The position numbers and the translations under genes were made by a program. Source: Bacteroidota bacterium (GTDB lineage Bacteria; Bacteroidota; Bacteroidia; Chitinophagales; Saprospiraceae). From it: a stretch of 45,111 bases of DNA. The notes under the pieces are model-generated. The model was given only the letters and a program-made list of their open reading frames with translations, made no database searches and was not told the origin of the DNA. The stretch spans positions 1 through 45,111 of the forward strand of contig CAUJEY010000018.1 in NCBI GenBank assembly GCA_963169325.1. Reading direction: 5' to 3'. Shown here one piece after another: positions 7,720 through 16,639 of the stretch (the first letter of the stretch is position 1; each line of letters begins with the position of its first letter).

Positions 7720-10464
7720 ATGAACTTCGACTCGCCTGTAGCTTTACCGTACCACACCTATAATAGTTTGTTTCTCAGTTTGCCATTTCGCGGCATCGAA
7801 GCAACCGGTACCCATTTGGCTTTGTTCGGCCAGGCCTGCAAGGAGGGGTTTGCCGCCGGCCAGTCGCCTGAACAAATCATTGAGGCGTTTTGGTCGGAAT
7901 ATTTCGAAAAAGCAACTCCCGACGAACGGCTCGATCTGCTTTTTTATTTTATCCAATACCTGGAACGGCAGGTGGTGTTGTTCGATTCGGTGGAAGATGC
8001 TCTTTTTGAACAAATGCACGACGGGAACGGCGCCGGATCGCTGAACCATCTCCTGCTTCGGTTGTCAGAGGACGACCGGGAAAAATTGGTGCAAAAACTA
8101 CGCGATTTTCAGGTGCGGGTGGTGCTTACGGCGCACCCTACACAATTTTATCCGGGAAAGGTGCTGGGCATCATCAACGATCTGGGGAAAAAAATCCGGC
8201 GGAACGACCTCGCACAGATCCGGTTGCTGCTCATGCAACTCGGGAAAACCACTTTTTTCAACCGGCAAAAACCCACGCCCCTGGACGAGGCGATCAGCCT
8301 GGGCTGGTACCTGGAAAATGTGTTTTACAACACCTTGCCCGACACCTTATTCCAACTGCTCCGTGCCTTGAACCAGGATGTGACCACTTTTGCCAACCCG
8401 CACCTGCTGGCGCTCGGCTTTTGGCCCGGCGGCGACCGGGATGGCAACCCCTTCGTAGTAGCCGAAACTACCCTCGCCGTGGCTTCCCGTATGCGGGAAG
8501 CAATCCTCCGCCGGTACTACTACGATATCCGCCAACTAAAACGCCGCCTTACTTTCCGCGGCACGGAGGACTGGATTGCCGCTGCTGAACAAAAAATAAA
8601 CAATACACTGTATTATCCCGACCGCGAAACGTATGCTTCCTGCCAGGAATTGTTAACCGATCTGCTCGAAGCCAGGCGTATCCTGATTGCCGACCATGAC
8701 GGCCTTTTTTTAGATGATCTTGATCGTTTTATCCTGAAAGTCAGGGTCTTCGGATTTTATTTTGCCAGTATCGACGTCCGGCAGGACAGCCGCAAGCACA
8801 GCGAAGTTTGGGATGCTATTTTGAAAAACCGGAGCGAAAAAGACCCGCAGTTCGATCTGGCTGCTTTCCAGCGCTCCGATGAGGACGTCAAAATAAATTT
8901 CCTGTTAAACACCCATTTCCTGCCCGACGAAAACGACTACGCCGACGCTTTTATTAAAGAAACGCTCCGTTCCTTCCGGGCTATTTCCACCATTCAGCAG
9001 GCGAACGGTGAACTCGGTTGCCACCGCTACATCATCAGCAATTGTGGTAGTGCCCTGAACGTGGTAGAGGTGCTGTCTTTAATCCAGGAAACTATGCATG
9101 GTGGACGGTCGACGGTCGACGGCGGACGGTCGACGGTCGACGGGGGAGGGCTGACCGCCGACAATATGGTTGCCCCTGCTTCAGATTCGTCCACCGTCCA
9201 CCGTCCACCGTCTACCGTCCACCGTCCACCGTCTACCGTCCACCGTCCACCGTCTACCGTCGACCGTCCACCGTCTACCGTCTACCGTCCACCGTCTACC
9301 GTCGACATTGTGCCGCTGTTCGAAACAATCGAAGACCTGGCCGAGGCGGGCGCCGTGATGGAAAAACTGTACACCAACGAACATTATGCCCGCCATTTGG
9401 CCGGCCGGGGCATGCGGCAAACCATCATGCTGGGTTTTTCCGACGGCACCAAGGACGGTGGCTATCTGCGGGCCAACTGGAGTATTTACCGGGCGAAACA
9501 GGAACTGACCCGTATGGGCCGGCTCTACGGCGTGTCGGTCATCTTTTTCGACGGCAGGGGCGGCCCCCCCGGCCGCGGCGGCGGCAACAATGCCGACTTC
9601 TATGCTGCACATGGTTCGGACATAGAAAATTGCGAAATTCAGGTGACTATTCAGGGACAAACGGTGAGTAGCACGTATGGCACACAACCTGCTGCCCGGT
9701 TCAATATTGAACGGCTGTTGACGGCAGGTTTGGAAAACCACCTCTTTGAAACCCATTCCCGGGAACTATCCGAGGCAGATTCCGCCCTGCTGGACGAACT
9801 GGCAGACGCGGCCTACCAGGCATATCTGGACCTGAAAAACCACCCGGAATTTGTACCCTATCTGGAAAAAATTACCCCCCTGAAATGGTATGGCGATACA
9901 AATATCGCCAGCCGCCCGACCAAACGCGGCGCCGCCACGGGCCTGAAATTTGAAGACCTGCGCGCGATTCCTTTTGTAGGCGCCTGGGCGCAAATGAAAC
10001 AGAATGTGCCGGGTTACTATGGGTTCGGGTTAGCCCTTGAGGCGCTTTTCAAGTCCGGCCGCCGTACCGATTTACAAAACCTGTATCGTCGGTCGTTGTT
10101 CCTGCGCACGCTGGTGGAAAACTCGATGCAGTCGCTGCGTAAATCCAATTTCGACGTAACGCGTTACTTATCGGAGCATCCGCAATTCGGCCCGTTCTGG
10201 CATAAATTACAGGATGAATATGACCGTACGTACGGGGCTTTGCTGGATTTGTCCGGACAGAAAGAAATACTGGCTCAAAACCTGAATTCGCGTGCCAGTA
10301 TTAAACTCCGGGAAGATATCGTGTTGCCACTGATTGCTATTCAGCAGTTTGCATTACAACATTTGCAAAATGAAAAAGTACCGGCTGATATGCTGGAAAT
10401 TTACCGAAAACTGGTGTTGCGGGCGATGTTTGGGATTATCAACGCGGCGCGAAACGCGGCGTAA
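7720..10464 (+). CDS. ppc: Phosphoenolpyruvate carboxylase with an in-frame repeat insertion
   Basis: This 914-residue enzyme should carboxylate phosphoenolpyruvate to oxaloacetate, an anaplerotic step. Signatures: TAHPTQ with the catalytic His at residue 139, WPGGDRDGNPF, GFSDGTKDGGY and FFDGRGGPPGRGGG. Two family positions differ from the Escherichia coli consensus: FDGRGG replaces FHGRGG, and the C-terminus ends RNAA instead of QNTG or RNTG. These may be normal for Bacteroidota enzymes, which I cannot check here. Residues of about 462-528 are encoded by a pair of inverted 7-nt arrays (9103-9302) in the loop before PLFETIEDL, so the protein carries a Pro/Ser/Thr/Val/His insert made of repeats of HRPPSTV. 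The frame stays open throughout. No RBS is visible; the ATG follows a run of T and C. Confidence 0.95.
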   Translation: MNFDSPVALPYHTYNSLFLSLPFRGIEATGTHLALFGQACKEGFAAGQSPEQIIEAFWSEYFEKATPDERLDLLFYFIQYLERQVVLFDSVEDALFEQMHDGNGAGSLNHLLLRLSEDDREKLVQKLRDFQVRVVLTAHPTQFYPGKVLGIINDLGKKIRRNDLAQIRLLLMQLGKTTFFNRQKPTPLDEAISLGWYLENVFYNTLPDTLFQLLRALNQDVTTFANPHLLALGFWPGGDRDGNPFVVAETTLAVASRMREAILRRYYYDIRQLKRRLTFRGTEDWIAAAEQKINNTLYYPDRETYASCQELLTDLLEARRILIADHDGLFLDDLDRFILKVRVFGFYFASIDVRQDSRKHSEVWDAILKNRSEKDPQFDLAAFQRSDEDVKINFLLNTHFLPDENDYADAFIKETLRSFRAISTIQQANGELGCHRYIISNCGSALNVVEVLSLIQETMHGGRSTVDGGRSTVDGGGLTADNMVAPASDSSTVHRPPSTVHRPPSTVHRPPSTVDRPPSTVYRPPSTVDIVPLFETIEDLAEAGAVMEKLYTNEHYARHLAGRGMRQTIMLGFSDGTKDGGYLRANWSIYRAKQELTRMGRLYGVSVIFFDGRGGPPGRGGGNNADFYAAHGSDIENCEIQVTIQGQTVSSTYGTQPAARFNIERLLTAGLENHLFETHSRELSEADSALLDELADAAYQAYLDLKNHPEFVPYLEKITPLKWYGDTNIASRPTKRGAATGLKFEDLRAIPFVGAWAQMKQNVPGYYGFGLALEALFKSGRRTDLQNLYRRSLFLRTLVENSMQSLRKSNFDVTRYLSEHPQFGPFWHKLQDEYDRTYGALLDLSGQKEILAQNLNSRASIKLREDIVLPLIAIQQFALQHLQNEKVPADMLEIYRKLVLRAMFGIINAARNAA
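9103..9302 (+). repeat. In-frame inverted heptanucleotide arrays inside ppc
   Basis: The left block (9103-9144) has six units of GGACGGT / CGACGGT type. The right block (9191-9302) has sixteen units of CCACCGT, CTACCGT and CGACCGT, the complementary family. The spacer is 9145-9190. Three 7-nt units equal seven codons, so the right block reads as a heptapeptide repeat HRPPSTV. The structure is identical in plan to the intergenic foldbacks. Confidence 0.95.
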
Positions 10465-10490
10465 GAAAAAGGGGTTAGAAGGTTTGAAGG

Positions 10491-10766
10491 CTATCGATTA
10501 CCCACAAATCCAACATTTTTTAGCAGATGTCTCGCTGCGCTCGACATGACAAACAATTGAATATGAACCATTTATCCAGATTTCTCGCTGCGCTCGAAAT
10601 TAACACGGGAACACATTGCCTCACTGCGTTAGGAATGCCAGACGTATCCGGGTAATTTCGAGCGCAGCGAGAAATCTGGATAAATGGTTCATATTCAATT
10701 GTTTGTCATGTCGACCGAAGGGAGACATCTGATGGATCAATATGCGGATTTGTGGGTAATCGATAG
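10491..10766. repeat. Foldback element, copy 1
   Basis: A 276-bp near-palindrome. Both ends read CTATCGATTACCCACAAATCC in inverted orientation. The arms also contain TGTCTCGCTGCGCTCGACAT and TTTCTCGCTGCGCTCGAAAT blocks. The central loop of about 50 nt (10605-10655) is asymmetric and gives the element a direction. A second copy at 43246-43518 is in the opposite orientation. There is no gene in 10465-10907. Confidence 0.9.
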
Positions 10767-10770
10767 GGTT

Positions 10771-10897
10771 TGAAGGTTTCTAGTTGGAAGGTTTCTGGTT
10801 AGAAAGTTAGAGGGTTTCTGGTTAGCGCGGTGCAACCAGAAACCCTCTAACTTTCTAACCAGAAACCTTCTAACCTTCAAACCAGAAACCATCCAAC
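10771..10897. repeat. Inverted 15-nt (8+7) arrays attached to foldback copy 1
   Basis: The left block (10771-10834) uses GAAGGTTTCTGGTTA-type units. The right block (10844-10897) uses AACCAGAAACCTTCT-type units, its complement. The hairpin abuts the foldback at 10766, and the two look like one composite unit. The same composite occurs at 43131-43560. Confidence 0.85.
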
Positions 10898-10907
10898 CTA
10901 AAAGGTC

Positions 10908-11285
10908 TTATTCTTCCCCCCGTTGCAGTTCCCTTTCAATTTCTTCCATTTTCACATAATCAACGGCTTCGCTGAGCGAAGGTAGCATCAGAAGGATGGT
11001 GTCTAAGCGGGAAATTTCAATAAGTTTGGTGACCATCGGTTGAAGTTGACCGGCAATAATGAACGAACCGGTGTCCTTCCAGAGCCGGTGCGCTGTCAAA
11101 ATGGCACTCAAGCCACTGGAGTCAACGAATTTGACATTGGTCAGATCGAGAATCAGGTTGCGGATACCTTCCTGGTTTAGGAAGATAAAGTCGCTCTTCA
11201 GGCCCGGCGCAATGATGGAATTCAGGTTGTCCTCCTCAAGCGTTAGTACCGCGTATTGATCCTGTTTATCGATGTTGTATTTCAT
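10908..11285 (-). CDS. STAS-domain protein (anti-sigma factor antagonist family)
   Basis: The protein has 125 residues. It is a single STAS domain with the signature FVDSSGLSAIL, where Ser57 corresponds to the phosphorylatable serine of SpoIIAA/RsbV-type antagonists. It would bind an anti-sigma kinase or act in a partner-switching relay. No RsbW-like kinase or PP2C phosphatase is encoded in this window, so its partners are unknown. The acidic C-terminal tail (EEIERELQRGEE) is short. A TACATTTG box lies about 75 nt upstream of the start. The gene is divergent from clpC. The fold assignment is solid; the pathway is inference. Confidence 0.9.
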   Translation of the reverse strand: MKYNIDKQDQYAVLTLEEDNLNSIIAPGLKSDFIFLNQEGIRNLILDLTNVKFVDSSGLSAILTAHRLWKDTGSFIIAGQLQPMVTKLIEISRLDTILLMLPSLSEAVDYVKMEEIERELQRGEE

Positions 11286-11358
11286 ATTATTCTGATTTAC
11301 AGCGTGGTTAAGGAATCCGAAGCAACCTTTTTAGGTTGCCGCCGGTCAAAAATGACTG

Positions 11359-11366
11359 CAAATGTA
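11359..11366 (-). promoter_or_regulatory. Candidate -7 box of the STAS gene
   Basis: Reading on the minus strand, TACATTTG matches the Bacteroidota -7 consensus TAnnTTTG. A TTG occurs 25 nt further upstream, which is longer than the usual spacing, so only the -7 element is supported. Confidence 0.4.
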
Positions 11367-11571
11367 GGGATTGCGCACCGGTTTTTGATAACAATTTAAA
11401 ACGCTTTTTTCGATTGTTTGCCGGCCTGACAGGGCGTCAGGTTATCTGGACTGGCATTATTTTTTCATTAAAAGGTTTTTGCCGGCACCGGCTGTTTTCC
11501 GACTGACGTGTTTGCGACGAGAACCAGCCCGTCGATTTTTTGTTAAAAGAATACCTATTCGGGAATAAAAA

Positions 11572-11603
11572 TTGAATTTTACCCGGCAATAAGATTAAAC
11601 TTG
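11572..11603 (+). promoter_or_regulatory. Candidate promoter of clpC
   Basis: TTG at 11572-11574 and TAAACTTG at 11596-11603 (7 of 8 to TAnnTTTG) are 21 nt apart. This predicts a leader of about 50 nt before the ATG at 11660. The rest of the 370-nt gap from 11286 shows only A/T-rich DNA and small hairpins. Confidence 0.4.
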
Positions 11604-11659
11604 TCCCGACTTTGAAAAAAGCCGCTTCAACCATTCATCCTTTTACTCTAATTTGGTTC

Positions 11660-14242
11660 ATGAATAAGAAGTTTTCCCCTGTTGTCAAGCAGATCATTCA
11701 TCAAAGCGGCCAGGAAGCCCGGCGGTTGGGGCATGATTATATCGGCGCAGAGCATCTTTTACTGGGCATTATTGCCGAGCGCGACAGCCTTCCGGTGCGG
11801 GTGCTGGATGCCTTGTTGGTAGATGTGCATGACCTGAAAAAACGCCTGGAACGTTCCATTCCCCGATACAGCGCCTACCCGCCGGCAGAAAACCTGTTTG
11901 TGGGCGAGTTTCAGGTGACCACACAAGTACAGCGCGTCCTGAAAGTCACCTTTTTGGAAGCCAAACTGATGAAAAGTGAAGAAATATTTCCGGAGCACCT
12001 GATGATGTCGCTGCTCAAACATACCGACACTTTTGCTACTAAACTCTTAAACGAATACGACGTGGACTACGAAACCTTTAAAAAGGAACTCGAATACGTG
12101 CGCTCCGAACAAGACCTTGCGCACCCCAATCTGTTCGCTCAAGCCTCCAACGAAGGCTCCGGCGAATATGACGACGAAGATGACCGCAATTTCCGCTCCA
12201 GCCAGAAAGGTCAGCAAAAAAGTCGTACCCCTGTTTTGGACAACTTCGGTCGCGATATCACCAAGTTAGCCGAAGAGGGCAAGCTGGACCCCATCATCGG
12301 TCGCGAAACCGAGATCGAACGGGTTAGCCAAATACTCAGCCGGCGCAAAAAGAACAACCCGATCCTGATCGGCGAGCCGGGCGTGGGTAAAACGGCGATC
12401 GTGGAAGGCCTGGCCCTGCGGATCATGCAAAAAAAAGTGAGCCGCACCCTGTTCAACAAACGTATTGTGATGCTCGACCTGGCTGCCCTGGTAGCCGGCA
12501 CCAAGTATCGCGGCCAGTTTGAAGAGCGGATCAAAGCCATTATGAATGAACTGGAAAAAAGCCGCGATGTCATTTTGTTTATCGACGAGATACACACCAT
12601 CGTGGGCGCCGGCGGCGCTACCGGTTCGCTGGATGCGTCCAATATTTTCAAACCGGCGCTGGCCCGCGGCGAACTCCAGTGCATCGGCGCCAGCACGCTC
12701 GACGAGTACCGCCAATACATTGAAAAAGACGGCGCGCTCGACCGCCGTTTCCAAAAGGTAATGGTGGACCCGCCCAGCCAGGAAGATACGATTCATATCC
12801 TCCAGAACATCCAGTCCAAGTACGAGGAATTTCACAACGTGGTCTACTCCCCCGCAGCCGTCACGGCTTGCGTTCGCCTCAGCGACCGCTATATCACCGA
12901 TCGTTTCCTGCCGGACAAAGCCATCGACGTGCTCGATGAAGTGGGCGCCCGCGTACACTTGAAAAATATAATTGTGCCCAAACACATTGAAGAACTGGAA
13001 CTGAAAATAGAAGAGCTGAAGGAACAGAAAAACCAGGCAGTCAAAAACCAGCAATACGAAGATGCCGCTAACCTGCGCGACCAGGAAAGCAAACTTGTTC
13101 GCCAACTGGAATTCGCCAAGGTAGAGTGGGAAGAAGACAGTAAAACCAAACGTTACCCGGTAGAAGAAGACGATATCGCCGAGGTGGTGGCCATGATGAC
13201 CGGCATACCGGTCAAAAAAGTAGCGACCAGCGAAAGTAAAAAACTGGTGAGCATGTCTGACGACCTCCGTAAAATGGTCATTGGGCAGGACGATGCTGTT
13301 GTCAAAATTGCAAAAGCTATTCAACGCAATAGGGTAGGCCTGAAAGATCCGAAAAAACCGATCGGTTCCTTTATTTTCCTGGGCCCGACCGGTGTGGGTA
13401 AAACGGAGTTAGCCCGCGCGCTGGCCCGCTACCTGTTCGATACCGAAGAGGCGCTGGTTCGGATTGATATGTCGGAATACATGGAGAAATTCTCCGTGAG
13501 CCGGCTCATCGGCGCGCCTCCCGGCTATGTGGGTTACGAAGAAGGCGGCCAACTGACCGAAAGGGTGCGCCGCAAACCATACTCCGTGGTGCTGCTCGAC
13601 GAGATCGAAAAAGCCCACCCCGACGTGTACAATATCCTGCTCCAGGTGCTCGACGACGGTCAATTGACCGACGGCCTGGGTAGGAAGGTGGATTTTAAAA
13701 ACACGATCATTATCATGACCTCGAATATCGGGGTGCGGCAGTTGAAAGACTTCGGCCAGGGCGTCGGTTTTGCCACTAAAGCCCGCCAGGAAGCCGCCGA
13801 AGACAATACCAAGGCGGTGATTCAAAACGCGCTGAAACGGACCTTCTCTCCCGAGTTTCTCAACCGGATCGACGATGTAATGGTGTTCAACGCGCTGGGA
13901 CGGGCAGAAATTTTCAAGATCATCGACAATGCGCTGGCCGGCCTGATGAAACGTTTGAATACGATGAAATTCCACCTGTCGCTCACGGACGAAGCCAAAG
14001 AGTTTGTGGCCGATAAAGGTTACGACCCGCAATTCGGCGCCCGTCCGCTGCACCGTGCGATTCAGAAATACATCGAGGATCCGCTCGCAGAGTTTATCCT
14101 GAGTGAAGGCCCCGCCGAAGACGCTTACCTCCAGGCTGTGATGAACGAAGCCAAAGACGGGTTGGTGATTTCTTTTGCAGAAGTGGAAACCGACGACATA
14201 AATAAAGTGACGGAGGGTAAAGAAAATACGGAGAACGCCTGA
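11660..14242 (+). CDS. clpC: ATP-dependent Clp protease ATP-binding subunit ClpC
   Basis: The protein has 860 residues from the ATG at 11660. It is a Hsp100 AAA+ unfoldase that would feed substrates to ClpP. Domain order: double Clp-N repeat (about residues 1-150); AAA module 1 with Walker A GEPGVGKT at 238-245 and Walker B FIDEIHT; a UVR motif in the middle region ([15 protein letters not shown], about 455-475) typical of ClpC; AAA module 2 with Walker A GPTGVGKT at 575-582 and Walker B LLDEIEK; and the D2 small domain. The in-frame TTG at 11612 would add 16 residues that do not look like Clp-N, so it was rejected. No adaptor (mcsB, mecA) or clpP is nearby. A foldback array starts 12 nt after the stop. 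Confidence 0.95.
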   Translation: MNKKFSPVVKQIIHQSGQEARRLGHDYIGAEHLLLGIIAERDSLPVRVLDALLVDVHDLKKRLERSIPRYSAYPPAENLFVGEFQVTTQVQRVLKVTFLEAKLMKSEEIFPEHLMMSLLKHTDTFATKLLNEYDVDYETFKKELEYVRSEQDLAHPNLFAQASNEGSGEYDDEDDRNFRSSQKGQQKSRTPVLDNFGRDITKLAEEGKLDPIIGRETEIERVSQILSRRKKNNPILIGEPGVGKTAIVEGLALRIMQKKVSRTLFNKRIVMLDLAALVAGTKYRGQFEERIKAIMNELEKSRDVILFIDEIHTIVGAGGATGSLDASNIFKPALARGELQCIGASTLDEYRQYIEKDGALDRRFQKVMVDPPSQEDTIHILQNIQSKYEEFHNVVYSPAAVTACVRLSDRYITDRFLPDKAIDVLDEVGARVHLKNIIVPKHIEELELKIEELKEQKNQAVKNQQYEDAANLRDQESKLVRQLEFAKVEWEEDSKTKRYPVEEDDIAEVVAMMTGIPVKKVATSESKKLVSMSDDLRKMVIGQDDAVVKIAKAIQRNRVGLKDPKKPIGSFIFLGPTGVGKTELARALARYLFDTEEALVRIDMSEYMEKFSVSRLIGAPPGYVGYEEGGQLTERVRRKPYSVVLLDEIEKAHPDVYNILLQVLDDGQLTDGLGRKVDFKNTIIIMTSNIGVRQLKDFGQGVGFATKARQEAAEDNTKAVIQNALKRTFSPEFLNRIDDVMVFNALGRAEIFKIIDNALAGLMKRLNTMKFHLSLTDEAKEFVADKGYDPQFGARPLHRAIQKYIEDPLAEFILSEGPAEDAYLQAVMNEAKDGLVISFAEVETDDINKVTEGKENTENA

Positions 14243-14253
14243 GGCTTTTAAAG

Positions 14254-14450
14254 TTTTGAGTTTTGAGTTTTGAGTTTTGAGTTGGCAGGCAAGGGGTAGA
14301 TTTAAGAGAAGGGACAAGCGTAAAAAGGTAATATTTGCCTTTTACCGCTTGCCCCTTTCTTTTTTTACCCCTTACCTGCCAACTCAAAACCCAAAACTCA
14401 AAACTCAAAACTCAAAACCCAAAACTCAAAACTCAAAACTCAAAACTCAA
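14254..14450. repeat. Foldback bounded by inverted TTTTGAG heptamer arrays
   Basis: Four TTTTGAG units (14254-14281) face ten CTCAAAA / CCCAAAA units (14381-14450). The inner sequence also folds: GGCAGGCAAGGGGTA pairs roughly with TACCCCTTACCTGCC, and GACAAGCGTAAAAAGG with CCTTTTACCGCTTG. The arrays thus form the base of one long foldback. It lies between clpC and the Lgt-like gene and reaches to within 7 nt of the latter's start. Confidence 0.9.
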
Positions 14451-14456
14451 TACACT

Positions 14457-15173
14457 GTGCCCTACCACCGCTTGTTCGAACTTCTGGCCTTTATGCTGGG
14501 CTACCGTCTGTATGTTTGGCTGCGGGCCCGTTCGCAGGATCAGATCGGCGACGAACACCGGCTCTGGATTTTTCTCGGGGCGGCTGCGGGGGCCTGGTTG
14601 GGCAGTCATGTGCTCGGTATTTTGGAATACCCCGACCGGCTGGGCCAAATCAGTTGGTTGCAACTGCTCACCGACAAAACGATTGTCGGTGGATTGCTTG
14701 GCGGACTTATTGGCGTAGAACTTACCAAAAAACAGCTCGGGGTTACCGCTTCCTCGGGCGATCTGATGACCTATCCTATCCTGCTCGGTTTGGCGATCGG
14801 ACGTTTGGGCTGCCATTTAGCCGGCCTAAACGACGGCACGCACGGCAATCCCACCGCCCTGCCCTGGGGTGTTGACTTTGGCGACGGTATTCCCCGGCAC
14901 CCGGTAAACCTGTACGAAATCCTTTTTTTAGGTTTGCTCGCCCTTTTTCTATTTTTGCTGGAAAAACGACGGCCATTGGCGGATGGCGCCCGCTTCAAAT
15001 CATTTATGATTTGCTACTTGCTCTGGCGGTTTTTTATCGAATTCTGGAAACCGGTTTGGGTGTTTCCCTTCGGATTGTCCACGATACAACTTGCCGCGTT
15101 AGCCGGACTGTTGTATTATGGTTTAACGGGTTATAAGGATTTATGGCGTGATGTGGGTTTAGAGAAATCCTGA
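14457..15173 (+). CDS. Lgt-like integral membrane protein (variant prolipoprotein diacylglyceryl transferase family)
   Basis: From a GTG at 14457 the protein has 238 residues and about six to seven membrane segments. The start is placed after the repeat array; reading further upstream only adds array-encoded residues. It belongs to the Lgt superfamily: GRLGCHLAG at 115-123 sits where Lgt has GR-x-GNF-x-NGE, then LPWGVDFGDG, RHPVNLYE at 147-154 and WRFFIEF with Arg191. However, the Lgt positions usually occupied by the essential Asn are Cys118 and Ala122. The conserved HGG before the motif reads LGG here (IVGGLLGGLIG), so the usual catalytic His is missing. It may not be a classical lipoprotein-modifying Lgt. 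Its TGA overlaps the ATG of the radical SAM gene (TGATG), implying translational coupling. Confidence 0.8.
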   Translation: MPYHRLFELLAFMLGYRLYVWLRARSQDQIGDEHRLWIFLGAAAGAWLGSHVLGILEYPDRLGQISWLQLLTDKTIVGGLLGGLIGVELTKKQLGVTASSGDLMTYPILLGLAIGRLGCHLAGLNDGTHGNPTALPWGVDFGDGIPRHPVNLYEILFLGLLALFLFLLEKRRPLADGARFKSFMICYLLWRFFIEFWKPVWVFPFGLSTIQLAALAGLLYYGLTGYKDLWRDVGLEKS

Positions 15174-16600
15174 TGAAAGCACTAAAAATGGAACGACCTT
15201 ATATTTATTACGATTTTACCCTTAGCCTCTGTTCCAGCTGCCTGCGCCGGGTAGATGCTAAAATTGTGTTTGAGGGCGAGCTGGTTTACATGCTCAAACG
15301 TTGTCCGCAGCATGGCCCGGAAAAAGTATTGATCGCTACCGACGTCGAATACTACCGCAACGCGCGCAACTATGCCAAACGCAGTGAAATGCCTAAGCGT
15401 TTCAACGTCAATACCCATTTTGGATGTCCCTACGATTGTGGCCTCTGCCCGGATCACGAACAACACTCCTGCCTGACCATTATTGAACTGACCGATCGGT
15501 GTAACCTGTCCTGCCCCACCTGCTATGCCGAAAGCAGCCCGCATCATGGCCGGCACCGCAGTTTGGATGAAATAGAACGTATGCTGGATTTGGTGGTGGC
15601 CAACGAAGGCGAACCAGATGTGGTGCAGCTCAGCGGCGGCGAACCTACGCTGCATCCGCAATTTTTTGAGGTGCTGGACATGGCCAAACAACGCCCGATA
15701 CGCCATTTGATGGTGAATACCAACGGGATTCGTATAGCCAAAGACCCGGCTTTTGCTGAAAAATTGGCCACCTACGCGCCGGATTTTGAAATTTATCTGC
15801 AATTCGATTCCTTGCAGGCCCGGCCGCTGGAAATATTACGAGGCGTCGATTTACGGGAAATACGGCAAAAAGCCCTGGAGCAGTTGAATCGGCTCAACCT
15901 GTCTACTACCCTGGTAGTTACCCTGCAAAAGGGGCTTAACGATAACGAAATTGGCGATATTATTGACTTTGCCCTGAAACAACGTTGCGTCCGTGGCGTC
16001 ACTTTTCAGCCGACACAAGTGGCCGGGCGGCTGGAACATTTCGATCCCGCTACCGACCGGATTACGCTGACGGCAGTGCGGCAGGAAATTTTGAAACAGG
16101 CGCCCTTGTTTACCCCGGCCGATATTATCCCGGTGCCCTGCAACCCCGATGCGCTGGCCATGGCCTATGCCCTGAAAATCGATGGCGAAGTTTTTCCGCT
16201 CACCCGGTACCTCGATCCGGGCGATTTGTTGGACAACTCCCGGAATACCATCGTTTATGAGCAGGACGAACGCCTGCAACGGCACCTTATCCGCTTGTTC
16301 AGCACGGGCAATTCGGTGGAGTGCGCCACCAACGAGTTGCAGGCGCTGATGTGCTGCCTGCCGCGTATCGAAGCGCCCAACCTGAATTACGAAAACCTCT
16401 TCCGGATCATTATCATGCGATTTATCGACGCCTACGATTTCGATGTGCGGGCCATTAAAAAATCCTGCGTACACATCGTGAATCAGGAAGCCGACCGGAT
16501 TATTCCCTTCGAAACCATGAATTTGTTTTACCGCGACCAGCAAAAAAGAGATTACCTGGCGCAATTGCGCTTAAATGAAGTTATAACTCAAAACTCATAA
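15173..16600 (+). CDS. Radical SAM protein of the MJ0619/Tes (class D methyltransferase-like) family
   Basis: The protein has 475 residues. It has an N-terminal CxxC...CPxHG ribbon (C20, C23, C44, H47), then a first CxxxCxxC (C85, C89, C92) plus C100, then a second CxxxCxxC, CNLSCPTC, at C110, C114 and C117. A GGEP motif (SGGEPTLHP) follows, then a C-terminal half with further cysteines (VPCNPD, ECATNELQALMCC, KSCVHI). Two CxxxCxxC motifs plus a ribbon are the layout of archaeal MJ0619. That protein was first assigned to methylate a pterin precursor and later shown to be the tetraether lipid synthase Tes. The bacterial reaction is unknown; C-C bond formation or methylation on a lipid is a reasonable guess given the coupled Lgt-like gene. 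An ATG at codon 6 is an alternative start. The last codons and stop fall within a 7-nt array. Confidence 0.85.
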   Translation: MKALKMERPYIYYDFTLSLCSSCLRRVDAKIVFEGELVYMLKRCPQHGPEKVLIATDVEYYRNARNYAKRSEMPKRFNVNTHFGCPYDCGLCPDHEQHSCLTIIELTDRCNLSCPTCYAESSPHHGRHRSLDEIERMLDLVVANEGEPDVVQLSGGEPTLHPQFFEVLDMAKQRPIRHLMVNTNGIRIAKDPAFAEKLATYAPDFEIYLQFDSLQARPLEILRGVDLREIRQKALEQLNRLNLSTTLVVTLQKGLNDNEIGDIIDFALKQRCVRGVTFQPTQVAGRLEHFDPATDRITLTAVRQEILKQAPLFTPADIIPVPCNPDALAMAYALKIDGEVFPLTRYLDPGDLLDNSRNTIVYEQDERLQRHLIRLFSTGNSVECATNELQALMCCLPRIEAPNLNYENLFRIIIMRFIDAYDFDVRAIKKSCVHIVNQEADRIIPFETMNLFYRDQQKRDYLAQLRLNEVITQNS

Positions 16601-16634
16601 TAACTCAAAACTCAAAACTCAAAACTCAAAACTG
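16584..16634 (+). repeat. Heptanucleotide array (AACTCAA type) across the radical SAM stop codon
   Basis: Units of ACTCAAA, broken once by CATAAT, run from 16584 to 16634. The array encodes the last residues (TQNS) and TAA stop of the radical SAM protein and fills the gap to the next gene. It is the reverse complement of the TTTTGAG family at 14254 and 24326. Confidence 0.85.
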
Positions 16635-16639
16635 AATAA

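Noticed and set aside
9191-9302. CRISPR array in ppc
   Set aside because: The units are 7 nt with no spacers, and no cas genes are nearby; the segment is in-frame coding.
10465-10907. Insertion sequence at foldback copy 1
   Set aside because: There is no transposase frame; only palindromic DNA and arrays are present, so it is recorded as a repeat.
11612-11659. TTG start of clpC at 11612
   Set aside because: The extra 16 residues do not resemble the Clp-N domain, which begins right after the ATG at 11660.
14277-14456. Start of the Lgt-like gene at 14277
   Set aside because: The first 60 codons are array and foldback DNA with no membrane or Lgt character; the GTG at 14457 begins the conserved part.
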